Assembly (NCBI GenBank): GCA_016198545.1
Contig: JACQIJ010000126.1
Coordinates: 1-6,398 of the forward strand
Source of the DNA: Pseudomonadota bacterium
GTDB lineage: Bacteria; Pseudomonadota; Alphaproteobacteria; Micavibrionales; Micavibrionaceae
Direction: 5' to 3'
DNA length: 6,398 bases
Part shown: piece after piece, positions 1 through 5,481 of the stretch
Layout of the letters: each line of letters starts with the position of its first letter
Position numbering within the stretch: position 1 is the first letter of the stretch
The notes under the pieces: model-generated
Database searches by the model: none
Told to the model about the DNA's origin: nothing
Seen by the model: only the letters and a program-made list of their open reading frames with translations
Translations under genes and position numbers: made by a program

Positions 1-49
1 AAATTTCGTAAATAACCGGGGATCGGTAAAAGCTGTACGGTTTTGTTCA

Positions 50-72
50 GCGGAGGCAAAAAATGCCGCCGC
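50..72. repeat. GC-armed inverted repeat upstream of fliX
   Basis: The arms GCGGAGGCA (50-58) and TGCCGCCGC (64-72) pair at 8 of 9 positions around an AAAAA centre. The core GGCAAAAA is also found twice, on the opposite strand, in the flgF/fliL control region (4682-4690 and 4714-4722), which suggests a binding site for a shared regulator. The dyad lies just upstream of a possible fliX -35 box. A second reading is a rho-independent terminator for an unseen upstream plus-strand gene, because GGCTTTTCTT follows the right arm; the T run is short and set off by three bases. The sequence alone does not decide between these. Confidence 0.5.
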
Positions 73-80
73 GGCTTTTC

Positions 81-109
81 TTGACCCTGCCGTTCCTTCG
101 GGCGATAGT
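81..109 (+). promoter_or_regulatory. possible sigma-70-type promoter of fliX
   Basis: TTGACC at 81-86 matches five of six bases of the -35 consensus. It is followed after 17 bases by GATAGT at 104-109, which matches four of six bases of the -10 consensus. Transcription would start at about 116, the first base of the fliX start codon, so the mRNA would be leaderless or nearly so. There is no Shine-Dalgarno sequence in front of that ATG, which fits. The weak -10 box keeps this tentative. Confidence 0.35.
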
Positions 110-115
110 TAGATT

Positions 116-553
116 ATGAAAGTCGAAGGCCCGTCCCGTTCAAATCAGGCAGAACAAACGAAGAAGAAAGACAATGTTTCTTCCGGCGACGGTTCGTTCG
201 GGCGCATGGTGTCCGGTGGGGCGGGGGAAGCCCGGTCTGCCGCTGCCAGCCAGTCAATCGCGAGCGTTGACGTTCTTCTCGCTGCGCAGGGGGCCGACGA
301 TCCGGCGCAGCGCGCCGCGCGCAAGCGTATGCGGCAGAGGGCGGATAACATACTGAATGAACTTGAAAAAATACGTATTGCGTTGCTGACAGGCAGTCTG
401 ACTGTTGGACACGTGATAGATATAGCCGATGTAATCTCTGCGCACCGCGAGAAAATTGTCGATCCGCAGTTGACGGCGCTTCTTGATGAGGTTGATTTGC
501 GCGCGCAGATTGAATTGGCTAAAATGCGAAAATCTATGGATAACAAGGCATAA
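116..553 (+). CDS. fliX: flagellar assembly regulator FliX
   Basis: This 145-residue soluble protein matches FliX in length and layout. It has a variable polar N-terminus (about 1-45), the segment VDVLLAAQ (51-58), a basic helix (about 66-78), a predicted helical region with LNELEKIRIALLTGSL (about 80-95), and a C-terminal part with DPQLTALLDEVDLRAQIELAK (116-136). In Caulobacter, FliX is a cytoplasmic trans-acting factor that binds and controls FlbD, the sigma-54 activator, so that late flagellar genes are expressed only after early basal-body parts assemble. The ATG at 116 is the first possible start, since an in-frame TAG lies at 110-112. No ribosome binding site is visible. Sigma-54 promoters of the FlbD-controlled kind occur elsewhere in the window, which fits the role. 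The FlbD gene is not in view. The family assignment comes from recalled sequence resemblance. Confidence 0.88.
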   Translation: MKVEGPSRSNQAEQTKKKDNVSSGDGSFGRMVSGGAGEARSAAASQSIASVDVLLAAQGADDPAQRAARKRMRQRADNILNELEKIRIALLTGSLTVGHVIDIADVISAHREKIVDPQLTALLDEVDLRAQIELAKMRKSMDNKA

Positions 554-566
554 ACGTATTTCCGGC

Positions 567-595
567 TTGCCTGAAAGCCCTTGAAGGCCTATATT
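567..595 (+). promoter_or_regulatory. sigma-70-type promoter of dksA
   Basis: TTGCCT at 567-572 (four of six -35 consensus bases) and TATATT at 590-595 (five of six -10 bases) are separated by an ideal 17-base spacer. Transcription would begin near 602 and leave a leader of about 28 bases ending in the GAGGGAG ribosome binding site (616-622). This would let dksA be expressed independently of fliX, although read-through from fliX is also possible because no terminator separates them. Confidence 0.6.
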
Positions 596-629
596 CTCCG
601 GTGTTTTTCAACATAGAGGGAGATAGAAC

Positions 630-1127
630 GTGCCCGCGAAAAAAAAGAGCACCGCTGCTAAATCATCGGCACCTGTAACGCCGGCGAAGCCATCCTCGGC
701 CGCCAACGTCATCACTGTGCCGCCCGATTACAACCCGGTCAAGGACAAGGGCGAATTCATGAACCCGGTCATGAAGGAATATTTTCGCCTGAAGCTGATC
801 CGCTGGCGGGAAGAGCTTCTGAAGGAATCTTCGGAAACCATCCAGAATACGCTGCAGGGCACTGAATTGCAGAAGCCCGATATGGCCGATCGCGCCAGCG
901 CGGAGACGGATCACCAGCTTGAACTGCGCACCCGCGACCGTGAACGCAAGCTGATCACGAAAATCAATGAAGCATTGCTGCGCATCGATGACGGCACATA
1001 CGGCTATTGCGAAGAAACGGGAGAGCCGATTACGCCCGCCCGTCTCGATGCCCGTCCCGTGGCAACCTTGAGCATCGAAGCTCAGGAACGTCATGAGCGT
1101 ATGGAGAAAACCCACCGGGATGAGTAG
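630..1127 (+). CDS. dksA: DksA-family RNA polymerase-binding transcription factor, single-cysteine type
   Basis: DksA enters the secondary channel of RNA polymerase and works with ppGpp to adjust initiation at rRNA, amino-acid and other promoters. The 165-residue product has a Lys/Ala/Pro-rich N-terminal extension (about 1-30), a coiled-coil region (about 45-120) whose tip carries D84-x-x-D87-R-A89, equivalent to the functional DxxDxA tip of E. coli DksA, then a globular C-terminal domain (YGYCEETGEPI, RLDARPVATLS). The four zinc-ligand positions read C127, T130, S148 and A151, with the same spacing as E. coli C114, C117, C135 and C138, so zinc is probably not bound. Such proteins are usual in alphaproteobacteria and, from the Rhodobacter sphaeroides example, still function. 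Translation starts at GTG 630: GAGGGAG sits seven bases upstream and an in-frame TAG lies at 624-626. It is convergent with flgH and separated from it by a terminator. Confidence 0.93.
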   Translation: MPAKKKSTAAKSSAPVTPAKPSSAANVITVPPDYNPVKDKGEFMNPVMKEYFRLKLIRWREELLKESSETIQNTLQGTELQKPDMADRASAETDHQLELRTRDRERKLITKINEALLRIDDGTYGYCEETGEPITPARLDARPVATLSIEAQERHERMEKTHRDE

Positions 1128-1151
1128 TTTTTCTTTATATTTTATGAAGGA

Positions 1152-1179
1152 AAAGGCCGACCCCTTGAGGTCGGCCTTT
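1152..1179. terminator. bidirectional rho-independent terminator between dksA and flgH
   Basis: AAAGGCCGACC (1152-1162) pairs perfectly with GGTCGGCCTTT (1169-1179) around a six-base CCTTGA loop, an 11-bp GC-rich stem. It begins 24 bases after the dksA stop. The plus-strand T run is short (TTT, then GAGTTT). Read on the minus strand, the stem ends in TTTTCC, so it can also end the flgF-flgG-flgA-flgH transcript, whose last stop codon is about 47 bases away. Confidence 0.88.
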
Positions 1180-1226
1180 GAGTTTGCTGGTACGTCCCCA
1201 CACGCAAGGGCGGGGAGAAACCGGAT

Positions 1227-1979
1227 CTAGAACGGGAACAGGATGTCGTACACCTGTTGGCCGTAGCGCGGCTGCTGTACGTCCGTTATCTGGCCTTCGC
1301 CGCCGTACGAAATGCGCGCTTCCGCGATCTGGTCGTAGTTCACCGTATTGTTCGTCGATACGTCCTGCGGGCGGATGACGCCGTCTACGGTCAGGATGCG
1401 TTTTTCAAAGTTGACGCGCACTTCCTGGCTGCCGTTGATGACGAAGTTTCCGTTCGGCAATATCTGGGTGACAAGCGCGGCCAGCTTTACCTCGATCTTT
1501 TCTTCGCGGTCGATGGACCCGGAGCCGTTGTGGCTGGAGTCCGCATCCATGCCGATCAGGTTGTTGTTATCCACAGTCTCGGGGAGTATGGCGCCAAGGC
1601 TGTTTTCATACCCGAGCAGGTTACCAAGGCCGGCATCCTCGCTGCTGGCGCGTTTTCTTTCGGATTCATTATCCAGTTCGGCCTTATCCTGAATCTCAAT
1701 CAGGACGGTCAGGATATCACCGATATTGCTGGCGCGCTGATCTTTAAAGAAAGCCTGCCTGTTCGAATCCCATAGTGAATTCGGCTGACGCAGGGCCACT
1801 TTGGGCGCAGGCATCGGCATGCTGATGGGAGCATAATCCTGGCGCAGCTGCGGGTTTTCTATCTTTGCCAGTTCCGGCGCTTTGCCGACATTGGCCAATC
1901 TTTCCGCTGCGCCGCATCCGCTCAAGGCGCATCCCAAAAGGATTGCCAGAGCCGTGTTCTTATATGATGCCGTTTTCAT
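1227..1979 (-). CDS. flgH: flagellar L-ring lipoprotein FlgH
   Basis: FlgH forms the L-ring in the outer membrane, the bushing through which the distal rod passes. The 250-residue precursor has a lipoprotein signal peptide ending in the lipobox LSGC, with C22 the predicted lipidated cysteine. No Asp follows the cysteine (next residues GAA), consistent with outer-membrane sorting. Family hallmarks include NSLWD (67-71), FFKDQRASNIGDILTV (about 77-92), the beta-rich core with PNGNFVINGSQEVRVN, VDGVIRPQDVS, and the C-terminus PRYGQQVYDILFPF. Length fits alphaproteobacterial FlgH. The start is supported by AGGAGG (1986-1991), six bases before the ATG. It is the last gene of the flgF operon, 22 bases after flgA, and ends before the shared terminator at 1152-1179. 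Confidence 0.97.
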   Translation of the reverse strand: MKTASYKNTALAILLGCALSGCGAAERLANVGKAPELAKIENPQLRQDYAPISMPMPAPKVALRQPNSLWDSNRQAFFKDQRASNIGDILTVLIEIQDKAELDNESERKRASSEDAGLGNLLGYENSLGAILPETVDNNNLIGMDADSSHNGSGSIDREEKIEVKLAALVTQILPNGNFVINGSQEVRVNFEKRILTVDGVIRPQDVSTNNTVNYDQIAEARISYGGEGQITDVQQPRYGQQVYDILFPF

Positions 1980-2001
1980 CGCCGTCCTCCTTGTTCAATC
2001 T

Positions 2002-2979
2002 CTATTCTGAAACTGTAATCGTATGATCGCCGCTGACGATTCCCTCGATTGAGCGGTTGCTTGTTACGTTCACCAGTCGCACCATGTCGCCTGCGGCGCC
2101 GTTCTGTAGAGCTTTTCCCTTGGCTGTCAGGGTCAGGGGGCCGCTTTCATACACGATGGTCACGAAGTCGCCGCGTCCCACGAGTTGCGGTTTCTCGACT
2201 TCGCGGTCACGTATCGGCTTTCCTGCCTCGACCATGCGGCGCGGCGTCAGGCCGGCGATATTTTCTTCCTTGAGAAGAAAATCGCTTTGCAGGTTCTTGA
2301 CCGGCATGTCGACCATGATGATGTCGTTCTTTCCGATGATATCTCCGCTGCGCAGCGTGCTTTTGAGGACTGGAACCTCAATAAGCCGTTGTACCTTGCC
2401 CATGACTGCGGCCTGCACCTTCGCATCTTCTTTTGATGGCGCGGCCAGCGTTGCCTCGAACCATTCGCCTGCCGGGTCATATCGCAGCGATGCCACTTCT
2501 ACGGTCGCGGGCATTTCCTGCGGCACGACAAGGCTCGGCGGTGCGCTGGTAAGCACAAGGTCGAATTTTCCGTGCACATCCGTTCTTTCCGCCAGCGCTG
2601 TGGAAAGCGCGTTTATGACGTCGCGGTTGTCTATAAGCGTTGCGGCGCGGCGTACGATGATCTGGTCGGCGCTGCTGGAAGGCTGCCACGGCAGGTCGAG
2701 CGCCAGCGCGATGCGGAGCAGCGTGGGGGCGTTAAGCGCCATATCCTGCCCGGGTTGAGGCGCAGGACCCAGAATGCGGGCCGCTTTTTCATCGCTGACG
2801 CCGTCGAATATGTCTCCGACGCGTAGCGTGTCTCCGGAAATGACGCTAACGCTGCGCAGGCTGGCGGCCAGCGCGGCTTTTGCCCCGGCGATCAAAAACA
2901 TCGCGCCCAGGCCAAGGCACAGCAGGAAGATAAAAATCCGCAGTGAAAGATTCAGCGTTTTTGCGATTTCTTTCATCAT
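2002..2979 (-). CDS. flgA: flagellar P-ring assembly chaperone FlgA
   Basis: FlgA is a periplasmic chaperone needed to assemble FlgI into the P-ring. The 325-residue precursor begins with a basic segment and a long hydrophobic stretch (about 11-32) followed by ALAAS (36-40), a likely signal peptidase I site near residue 38-39. The middle (about 40-195) is a poorly conserved region typical of longer alphaproteobacterial forms; E. coli FlgA is about 219 residues. The C-terminal part matches the SAF/ChapFlgA core: VPVLKSTLRSGDIIGKNDI (202-220), the segment around LTPRRMVEAGKPI (244-256), then a beta-rich terminal domain (about 265-325) with GDFVTIVYESGPLTLTAKG. TCCTTT at 2988-2993 gives an AAAGGA ribosome binding site eight bases before the ATG; a second ATG follows directly and could also serve. 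The gene sits 23 bases after flgG and 22 before flgH. The P-ring gene flgI is not in this window. Confidence 0.93.
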   Translation of the reverse strand: MMKEIAKTLNLSLRIFIFLLCLGLGAMFLIAGAKAALAASLRSVSVISGDTLRVGDIFDGVSDEKAARILGPAPQPGQDMALNAPTLLRIALALDLPWQPSSSADQIIVRRAATLIDNRDVINALSTALAERTDVHGKFDLVLTSAPPSLVVPQEMPATVEVASLRYDPAGEWFEATLAAPSKEDAKVQAAVMGKVQRLIEVPVLKSTLRSGDIIGKNDIIMVDMPVKNLQSDFLLKEENIAGLTPRRMVEAGKPIRDREVEKPQLVGRGDFVTIVYESGPLTLTAKGKALQNGAAGDMVRLVNVTSNRSIEGIVSGDHTITVSE

Positions 2980-3002
2980 TTCATCTATCCTTTCCCGTAC
3001 CG

Positions 3003-3788
3003 CTACCTCAATTGCGTAACCGTCTGAAGCATTTCGTCGCTCGTGGTGATGACGTTCGAGTTCATCTCATAAGCGCGCTGCGCGGTGATAAGCTGCGTGA
3101 TCTCCTCGACGATATTCACATTCGAGTTCTCAAGCGCGCCCTGGCGGATGCGGGCGAAGTTTTCCGTGCCCGGAACGCCCGTAATCGGCGCGCCGGAACC
3201 CTCGGTTTCGATGAACAGGTTGTCGCCGATGGCCTCGAGACCGGCCGGGTTCACGAAGTTGGCCAGCTGTATCTGCCCAAGATTCTGCAGGGCGACCTGA
3301 TTGTCGATCTGGGCGAATACTTCGCCACTTTCGTTGATCTGGATAGAAATCGTGTTGTCGGGAACCGCTATATTGGGTTCCAGCCTGTAGCCCTGCGTTG
3401 TAACGATTTCACCGTCCTGGTTCACCTGGAACACGCCGGAGCGCGTATAGGCGATTTCGCCGTCCGGCATTTCAATCTGGAAGAGGCCATCGCCGGTCAG
3501 GGCGAGGTCGAGAGGGTTGTCTGTAATCTGCACCGGACCCTGCTCGTTGATGCGATAGACAGAGCTGATTTTGACGCCCAGGCCCAATTGCAGGCCGGAG
3601 GGCAGCGTTGTGCCGACATCTGACGATTGCGCGCCGGGGCGGGCAAGGTTTTGATAAATCAGATCCTTGAAGTCCACGCGTTGCCGCTTGAATCCCGATG
3701 TCGTCATGTTGGCGATGTTGTTGGATATGACATCTACGTTCATCTGCTGGGCCAGCATGCCCGTTGCGCCGATATCAAGTGATCTCAT
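3003..3788 (-). CDS. flgG: flagellar distal rod protein FlgG
   Basis: FlgG builds the distal rod that crosses the peptidoglycan and the P and L rings and ends at the hook. The 261-residue protein has the usual length. It opens with the rod/hook N-terminal helix motif VISNNIANMTTSGFKRQRVDF (20-40), continues with the FlgG-specific segment around ARPGAQSS and TLPSGLQ (49-67), which in Salmonella keeps the rod straight and stiff and is absent from the hook protein, and then has the beta-rich D1 region (NPLDLALTGDGLFQI, about 91-105). It ends with the family C-terminal helix (QGALENSNVNIVEE and QRAYEMNSNVITTSDEMLQTV). No cleavable signal peptide is expected, because export is through the flagellar type III system. 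The ATG has AGGAG (3796-3800) seven bases upstream. It is the second gene of the flgF operon. Confidence 0.97.
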   Translation of the reverse strand: MRSLDIGATGMLAQQMNVDVISNNIANMTTSGFKRQRVDFKDLIYQNLARPGAQSSDVGTTLPSGLQLGLGVKISSVYRINEQGPVQITDNPLDLALTGDGLFQIEMPDGEIAYTRSGVFQVNQDGEIVTTQGYRLEPNIAVPDNTISIQINESGEVFAQIDNQVALQNLGQIQLANFVNPAGLEAIGDNLFIETEGSGAPITGVPGTENFARIRQGALENSNVNIVEEITQLITAQRAYEMNSNVITTSDEMLQTVTQLR

Positions 3789-3818
3789 GGTTTTTCTCCT
3801 TTATCTCCCGTTCCGGTG

Positions 3819-4550
3819 TTATCTGACCTGCGTAAGCTGTTGAATCATGTTGCGCTGCCTGTCATGTTCGCTCTGCAGTATTCTTTGCGCGTTCTGGTAG
3901 GAGCGCAGCACGTCGATCATGCGAGTCATTTCAAGAACCGATTGGACGTTGGATCCTTCCAGCATGCCCTGCATGACCTGAGTTTTCGTAGCCTCGACTC
4001 CCGGTGTTTTTGCCTTGTAAAGCCCGTTGCCCATCGCTTCGAGTTCCTGATCATTTGCGAATTCGATGACCTTGATGCGTCCCACCTGTCCCTGATCGGT
4101 AGAGATGGATCCATCCTTTGCGATTTTTATTTCCTTTGCCCCGGCTGGAATGGTGATGGGGCCGCCGCCTTCTCCGGCCACGAAATCGCCCGCGCCTGTG
4201 ATCAGTTCTCCGTTGACGCTCACCTGGAAATTTCCCGCGCGCGTGTACATTTCCTCGCCCCCGCTCTGGACGGCCATCCATCCCGGTCCTGACAGGGCGA
4301 CGTCCAGCGGGTTGCCCGTATGATGCTGGGAACCCGGCGCAGTAGATTGGTATTGTCCGTAATCCAGTACCATCGACAGGGGATCCCTGGTCGAATCCTC
4401 CCGTTCGAGGTCGGCAAGAAATTCCGTAAACACCATGTTTTGTGCCCGGTATCCCGGGGTATTCACATTGGCGATATTGTTTGCAATCAGGTCCATTTGC
4501 GCTTTCAGGGCAACCTGATGAGACAAGCCTGTGTAAATACTGTTTTCCAT
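3819..4550 (-). CDS. flgF: flagellar proximal rod protein FlgF
   Basis: FlgF is a minor rod subunit between the proximal rod and FlgG. From the ATG at 4550 the product is 243 residues and begins MENSIYTGLSHQVALKAQMD, as FlgF proteins normally do. Next come LIANNIANVNTPGYRAQ (21-37), the core NPLDVALSGPGWMAV (80-94) with YTRAGNFQV (102-110), and the C-terminal rod/hook helix QGMLEGSNVQSVLEMTRMI (about 194-212). The open frame extends 14 codons further to a TTG at 4590-4592, but that lies upstream of the predicted sigma-54 transcription start (about 4587) and adds residues without family resemblance, so it is rejected. The ribosome binding site is weak (GGAT and a purine-rich GAAAAG before the ATG). 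It is the first gene of the flgF-flgG-flgA-flgH operon; 30 bases separate it from flgG. Confidence 0.95.
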   Translation of the reverse strand: MENSIYTGLSHQVALKAQMDLIANNIANVNTPGYRAQNMVFTEFLADLEREDSTRDPLSMVLDYGQYQSTAPGSQHHTGNPLDVALSGPGWMAVQSGGEEMYTRAGNFQVSVNGELITGAGDFVAGEGGGPITIPAGAKEIKIAKDGSISTDQGQVGRIKVIEFANDQELEAMGNGLYKAKTPGVEATKTQVMQGMLEGSNVQSVLEMTRMIDVLRSYQNAQRILQSEHDRQRNMIQQLTQVR

Positions 4551-4597
4551 CTTTTCGTAATCCACGCTGTTAAAGACGTGTTCCCGTGGCAATACGA

Positions 4598-4613
4598 TGC
4601 AGCAGGCGTGCCA
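4598..4613 (-). promoter_or_regulatory. sigma-54 promoter of the flgF-flgG-flgA-flgH operon
   Basis: Read on the minus strand the sequence is TGGCACGCCTGCTGCA, against the consensus TGGCACG-N4-TTGCW, with one mismatch (C for T in the -12 box). The invariant GG (4612-4611) and GC (4600-4599) are exactly ten bases apart. Transcription should begin near 4587 and give a leader of about 37 bases before the flgF ATG at 4550. Sigma-54 promoters need an enhancer-bound activator; candidate sites lie at 4680-4724. Confidence 0.87.
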
Positions 4614-4631
4614 AACAAAAAATCAATTTAT

Positions 4632-4644
4632 AATCAATATCTTA
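4632..4644 (+). promoter_or_regulatory. candidate IHF-binding site
   Basis: AATCAATATCTTA matches the IHF consensus WATCAANNNNTTR at every defined position. It lies in an AT-rich stretch (about 4614-4660) between the flgF sigma-54 promoter and the central repeat cluster. IHF bends DNA so that a distant activator can touch sigma-54 polymerase. An adjacent AATCAATTTATAA (4621-4633) is a one-mismatch version. Short degenerate motifs can occur by chance in AT-rich DNA, but the position is apt. Confidence 0.5.
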
Positions 4645-4677
4645 TTGGTCTTATTCATGAGGCAGGAAAGATCAGAC

Positions 4678-4724
4678 CGCTATTTTTGCCGGACGCAAAA
4701 ATGCTTTCAGGTAATTTTTGCCTG
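4678..4724. promoter_or_regulatory. repeat cluster, candidate enhancer for both sigma-54 promoters
   Basis: ATTTTTGCC occurs at 4682-4690 and again at 4714-4722, a 32-base step (about three helical turns). Between them GCAAAAAT (4695-4702) is the perfect inverted copy of ATTTTTGC (4682-4689), with the five-base spacer CGGAC. The right-hand copy lies in an imperfect 17-base dyad, CAGGTAATTTTTGCCTG (4708-4724). The cluster sits roughly 65-110 bases upstream of the predicted fliL start site and 90-135 upstream of the flgF one, normal distances for sigma-54 activators. An FlbD-like protein is the expected ligand, which is inference from the FliX context. Confidence 0.55.
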
Positions 4725-4762
4725 TTTATGAAACGGTGGATAAGGCAGGGCTGCTTCGATAC

Positions 4763-4778
4763 TGGCCCGTATTTTGCT
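4763..4778 (+). promoter_or_regulatory. sigma-54 promoter of fliL-fliM
   Basis: TGGCCCGTATTTTGCT matches TGGCACG-N4-TTGCW with a single mismatch (C for A in the -24 box) and exact spacing of GG (4764-4765) and GC (4776-4777). Transcription should start near 4789, which leaves a leader of about 66 bases before fliL. It points away from the flgF promoter on the other side of the same control region. Confidence 0.88.
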
Positions 4779-4854
4779 ATTATTATCTTTAATGTTAACG
4801 GCTTGCCCTCGTGCTTGTGGTACGCTTGTAAAAGGATAGTTCGGAGATTTTTGA

Positions 4855-5463
4855 ATGGCCGCTAAGGAAAAAGAAAAAGAGGACGCCGAGGATAAAGAAG
4901 CTGAAGAAGAGTCCGGCGAGGAAGGCGCGGAAGAAGGCGCGGAAGGCGGCAAGAAAGGTCTTGATGCGAAGAAGATCGTTCTTTTCATTGTTCTGCCTTT
5001 GCTGTTGCTCGCAGGCATAGGCGGGGGTCTTTATTTTTCAGGTATTCTTGACAAGTTTTTGGGTAAAGGCGGCGAAGCGGGAGAGCACGCCGCCGATGAC
5101 GGGCACGGCGGCGGCGGTAGCGGCGGTGATGGGCATTCGAAAGCGGCGGACGCCGGCGGCGCATACTTTCTTCAGATACCGAACATGATCGTTAATTTGA
5201 GCAGCCAGGATGGTCAGCCTCGCTATCTGCGTCTAAGCGTCCAGCTGGAACTGGCAAATGATGCAGACCTGAAAGCGGTGGAAGCGGTAATGCCGCGCGT
5301 GGTTGATCAGTTCCAGACATATCTCCGCGAATTGCGGGTCAAGGATTTACGCGGATCGGCTGGCATATACAGATTGCAGGTAGAGTTGCTGTCGCGCGTG
5401 AACGCTGCGGCTTACCCGGTTGAAGTAAAAGACGTTCTGTTTCAGGAAATACTGATTCAGTAG
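4855..5463 (+). CDS. fliL: flagellar basal body-associated protein FliL
   Basis: FliL is a single-pass inner-membrane protein whose periplasmic domain surrounds or contacts the MotAB stators and supports torque; in some bacteria it is needed for motility. The 202-residue protein has a highly acidic cytoplasmic tail rich in Glu, Lys and Gly (about 1-35), one membrane segment IVLFIVLPLLLLAGIGGGLY (41-60), a Gly/His/Asp-rich linker (about 70-102), and the conserved periplasmic domain (about 103-202) with IPNMIVNLSS, RYLRLSVQLEL and the typical C-terminus VKDVLFQEILIQ. The tail and linker are longer than in enteric FliL (about 155 residues). The start is fixed by a TGA codon directly before the ATG and by GGAG at 4843-4846. 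It is the first gene of a sigma-54-driven operon; fliM follows after 18 bases. Confidence 0.95.
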   Translation: MAAKEKEKEDAEDKEAEEESGEEGAEEGAEGGKKGLDAKKIVLFIVLPLLLLAGIGGGLYFSGILDKFLGKGGEAGEHAADDGHGGGGSGGDGHSKAADAGGAYFLQIPNMIVNLSSQDGQPRYLRLSVQLELANDADLKAVEAVMPRVVDQFQTYLRELRVKDLRGSAGIYRLQVELLSRVNAAAYPVEVKDVLFQEILIQ

Positions 5464-5481
5464 GGAAAATGTAGGAACGGC

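Noticed and set aside
20..33. GG-N10-GC spacing upstream of fliX, possible sigma-54 promoter
   Set aside because: Only the GG and GC fit; ATC follows the GG instead of CAC, and AA precedes the GC instead of TT.
1195..1217. TCCCC...GGGGA hairpin after the flgH stop as a second terminator
   Set aside because: The stem is short and bulged, and no T run follows on the minus strand; the 1152-1179 hairpin explains termination better.
2057..2758. 233-codon plus-strand open frame opposite flgA
   Set aside because: Antisense shadow of a well-supported gene, with Ser/Arg-rich composition, no ribosome binding site and no recognisable family.
2943..3623. 226-codon plus-strand open frame opposite flgG
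   Set aside because: Lies entirely over flgG and the flgA start, typical of GC-rich third-position bias; no family resemblance.
4690..4704. Second GG-N10-GC candidate (CGGACGCAAAAATGC) for fliL
   Set aside because: The -24 part fits only at GG, it overlaps the repeat cluster, and a far better promoter lies at 4763-4778.
4789..4799. TTAATGTTAAC as a CtrA site
   Set aside because: CtrA sites need TTAA-N7-TTAA; the two TTAA here are separated by two bases. At most a half site.
4320..4865. 181-codon plus-strand frame running from within flgF across the control region into fliL
   Set aside because: It covers two sigma-54 promoters, the repeat cluster and the flgF start, and shows no protein family features.
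4707..5018. 103-codon minus-strand frame with many Ser residues
   Set aside because: Antisense of the Glu/Lys-rich start of fliL; its Ser/Pro richness simply mirrors that composition.
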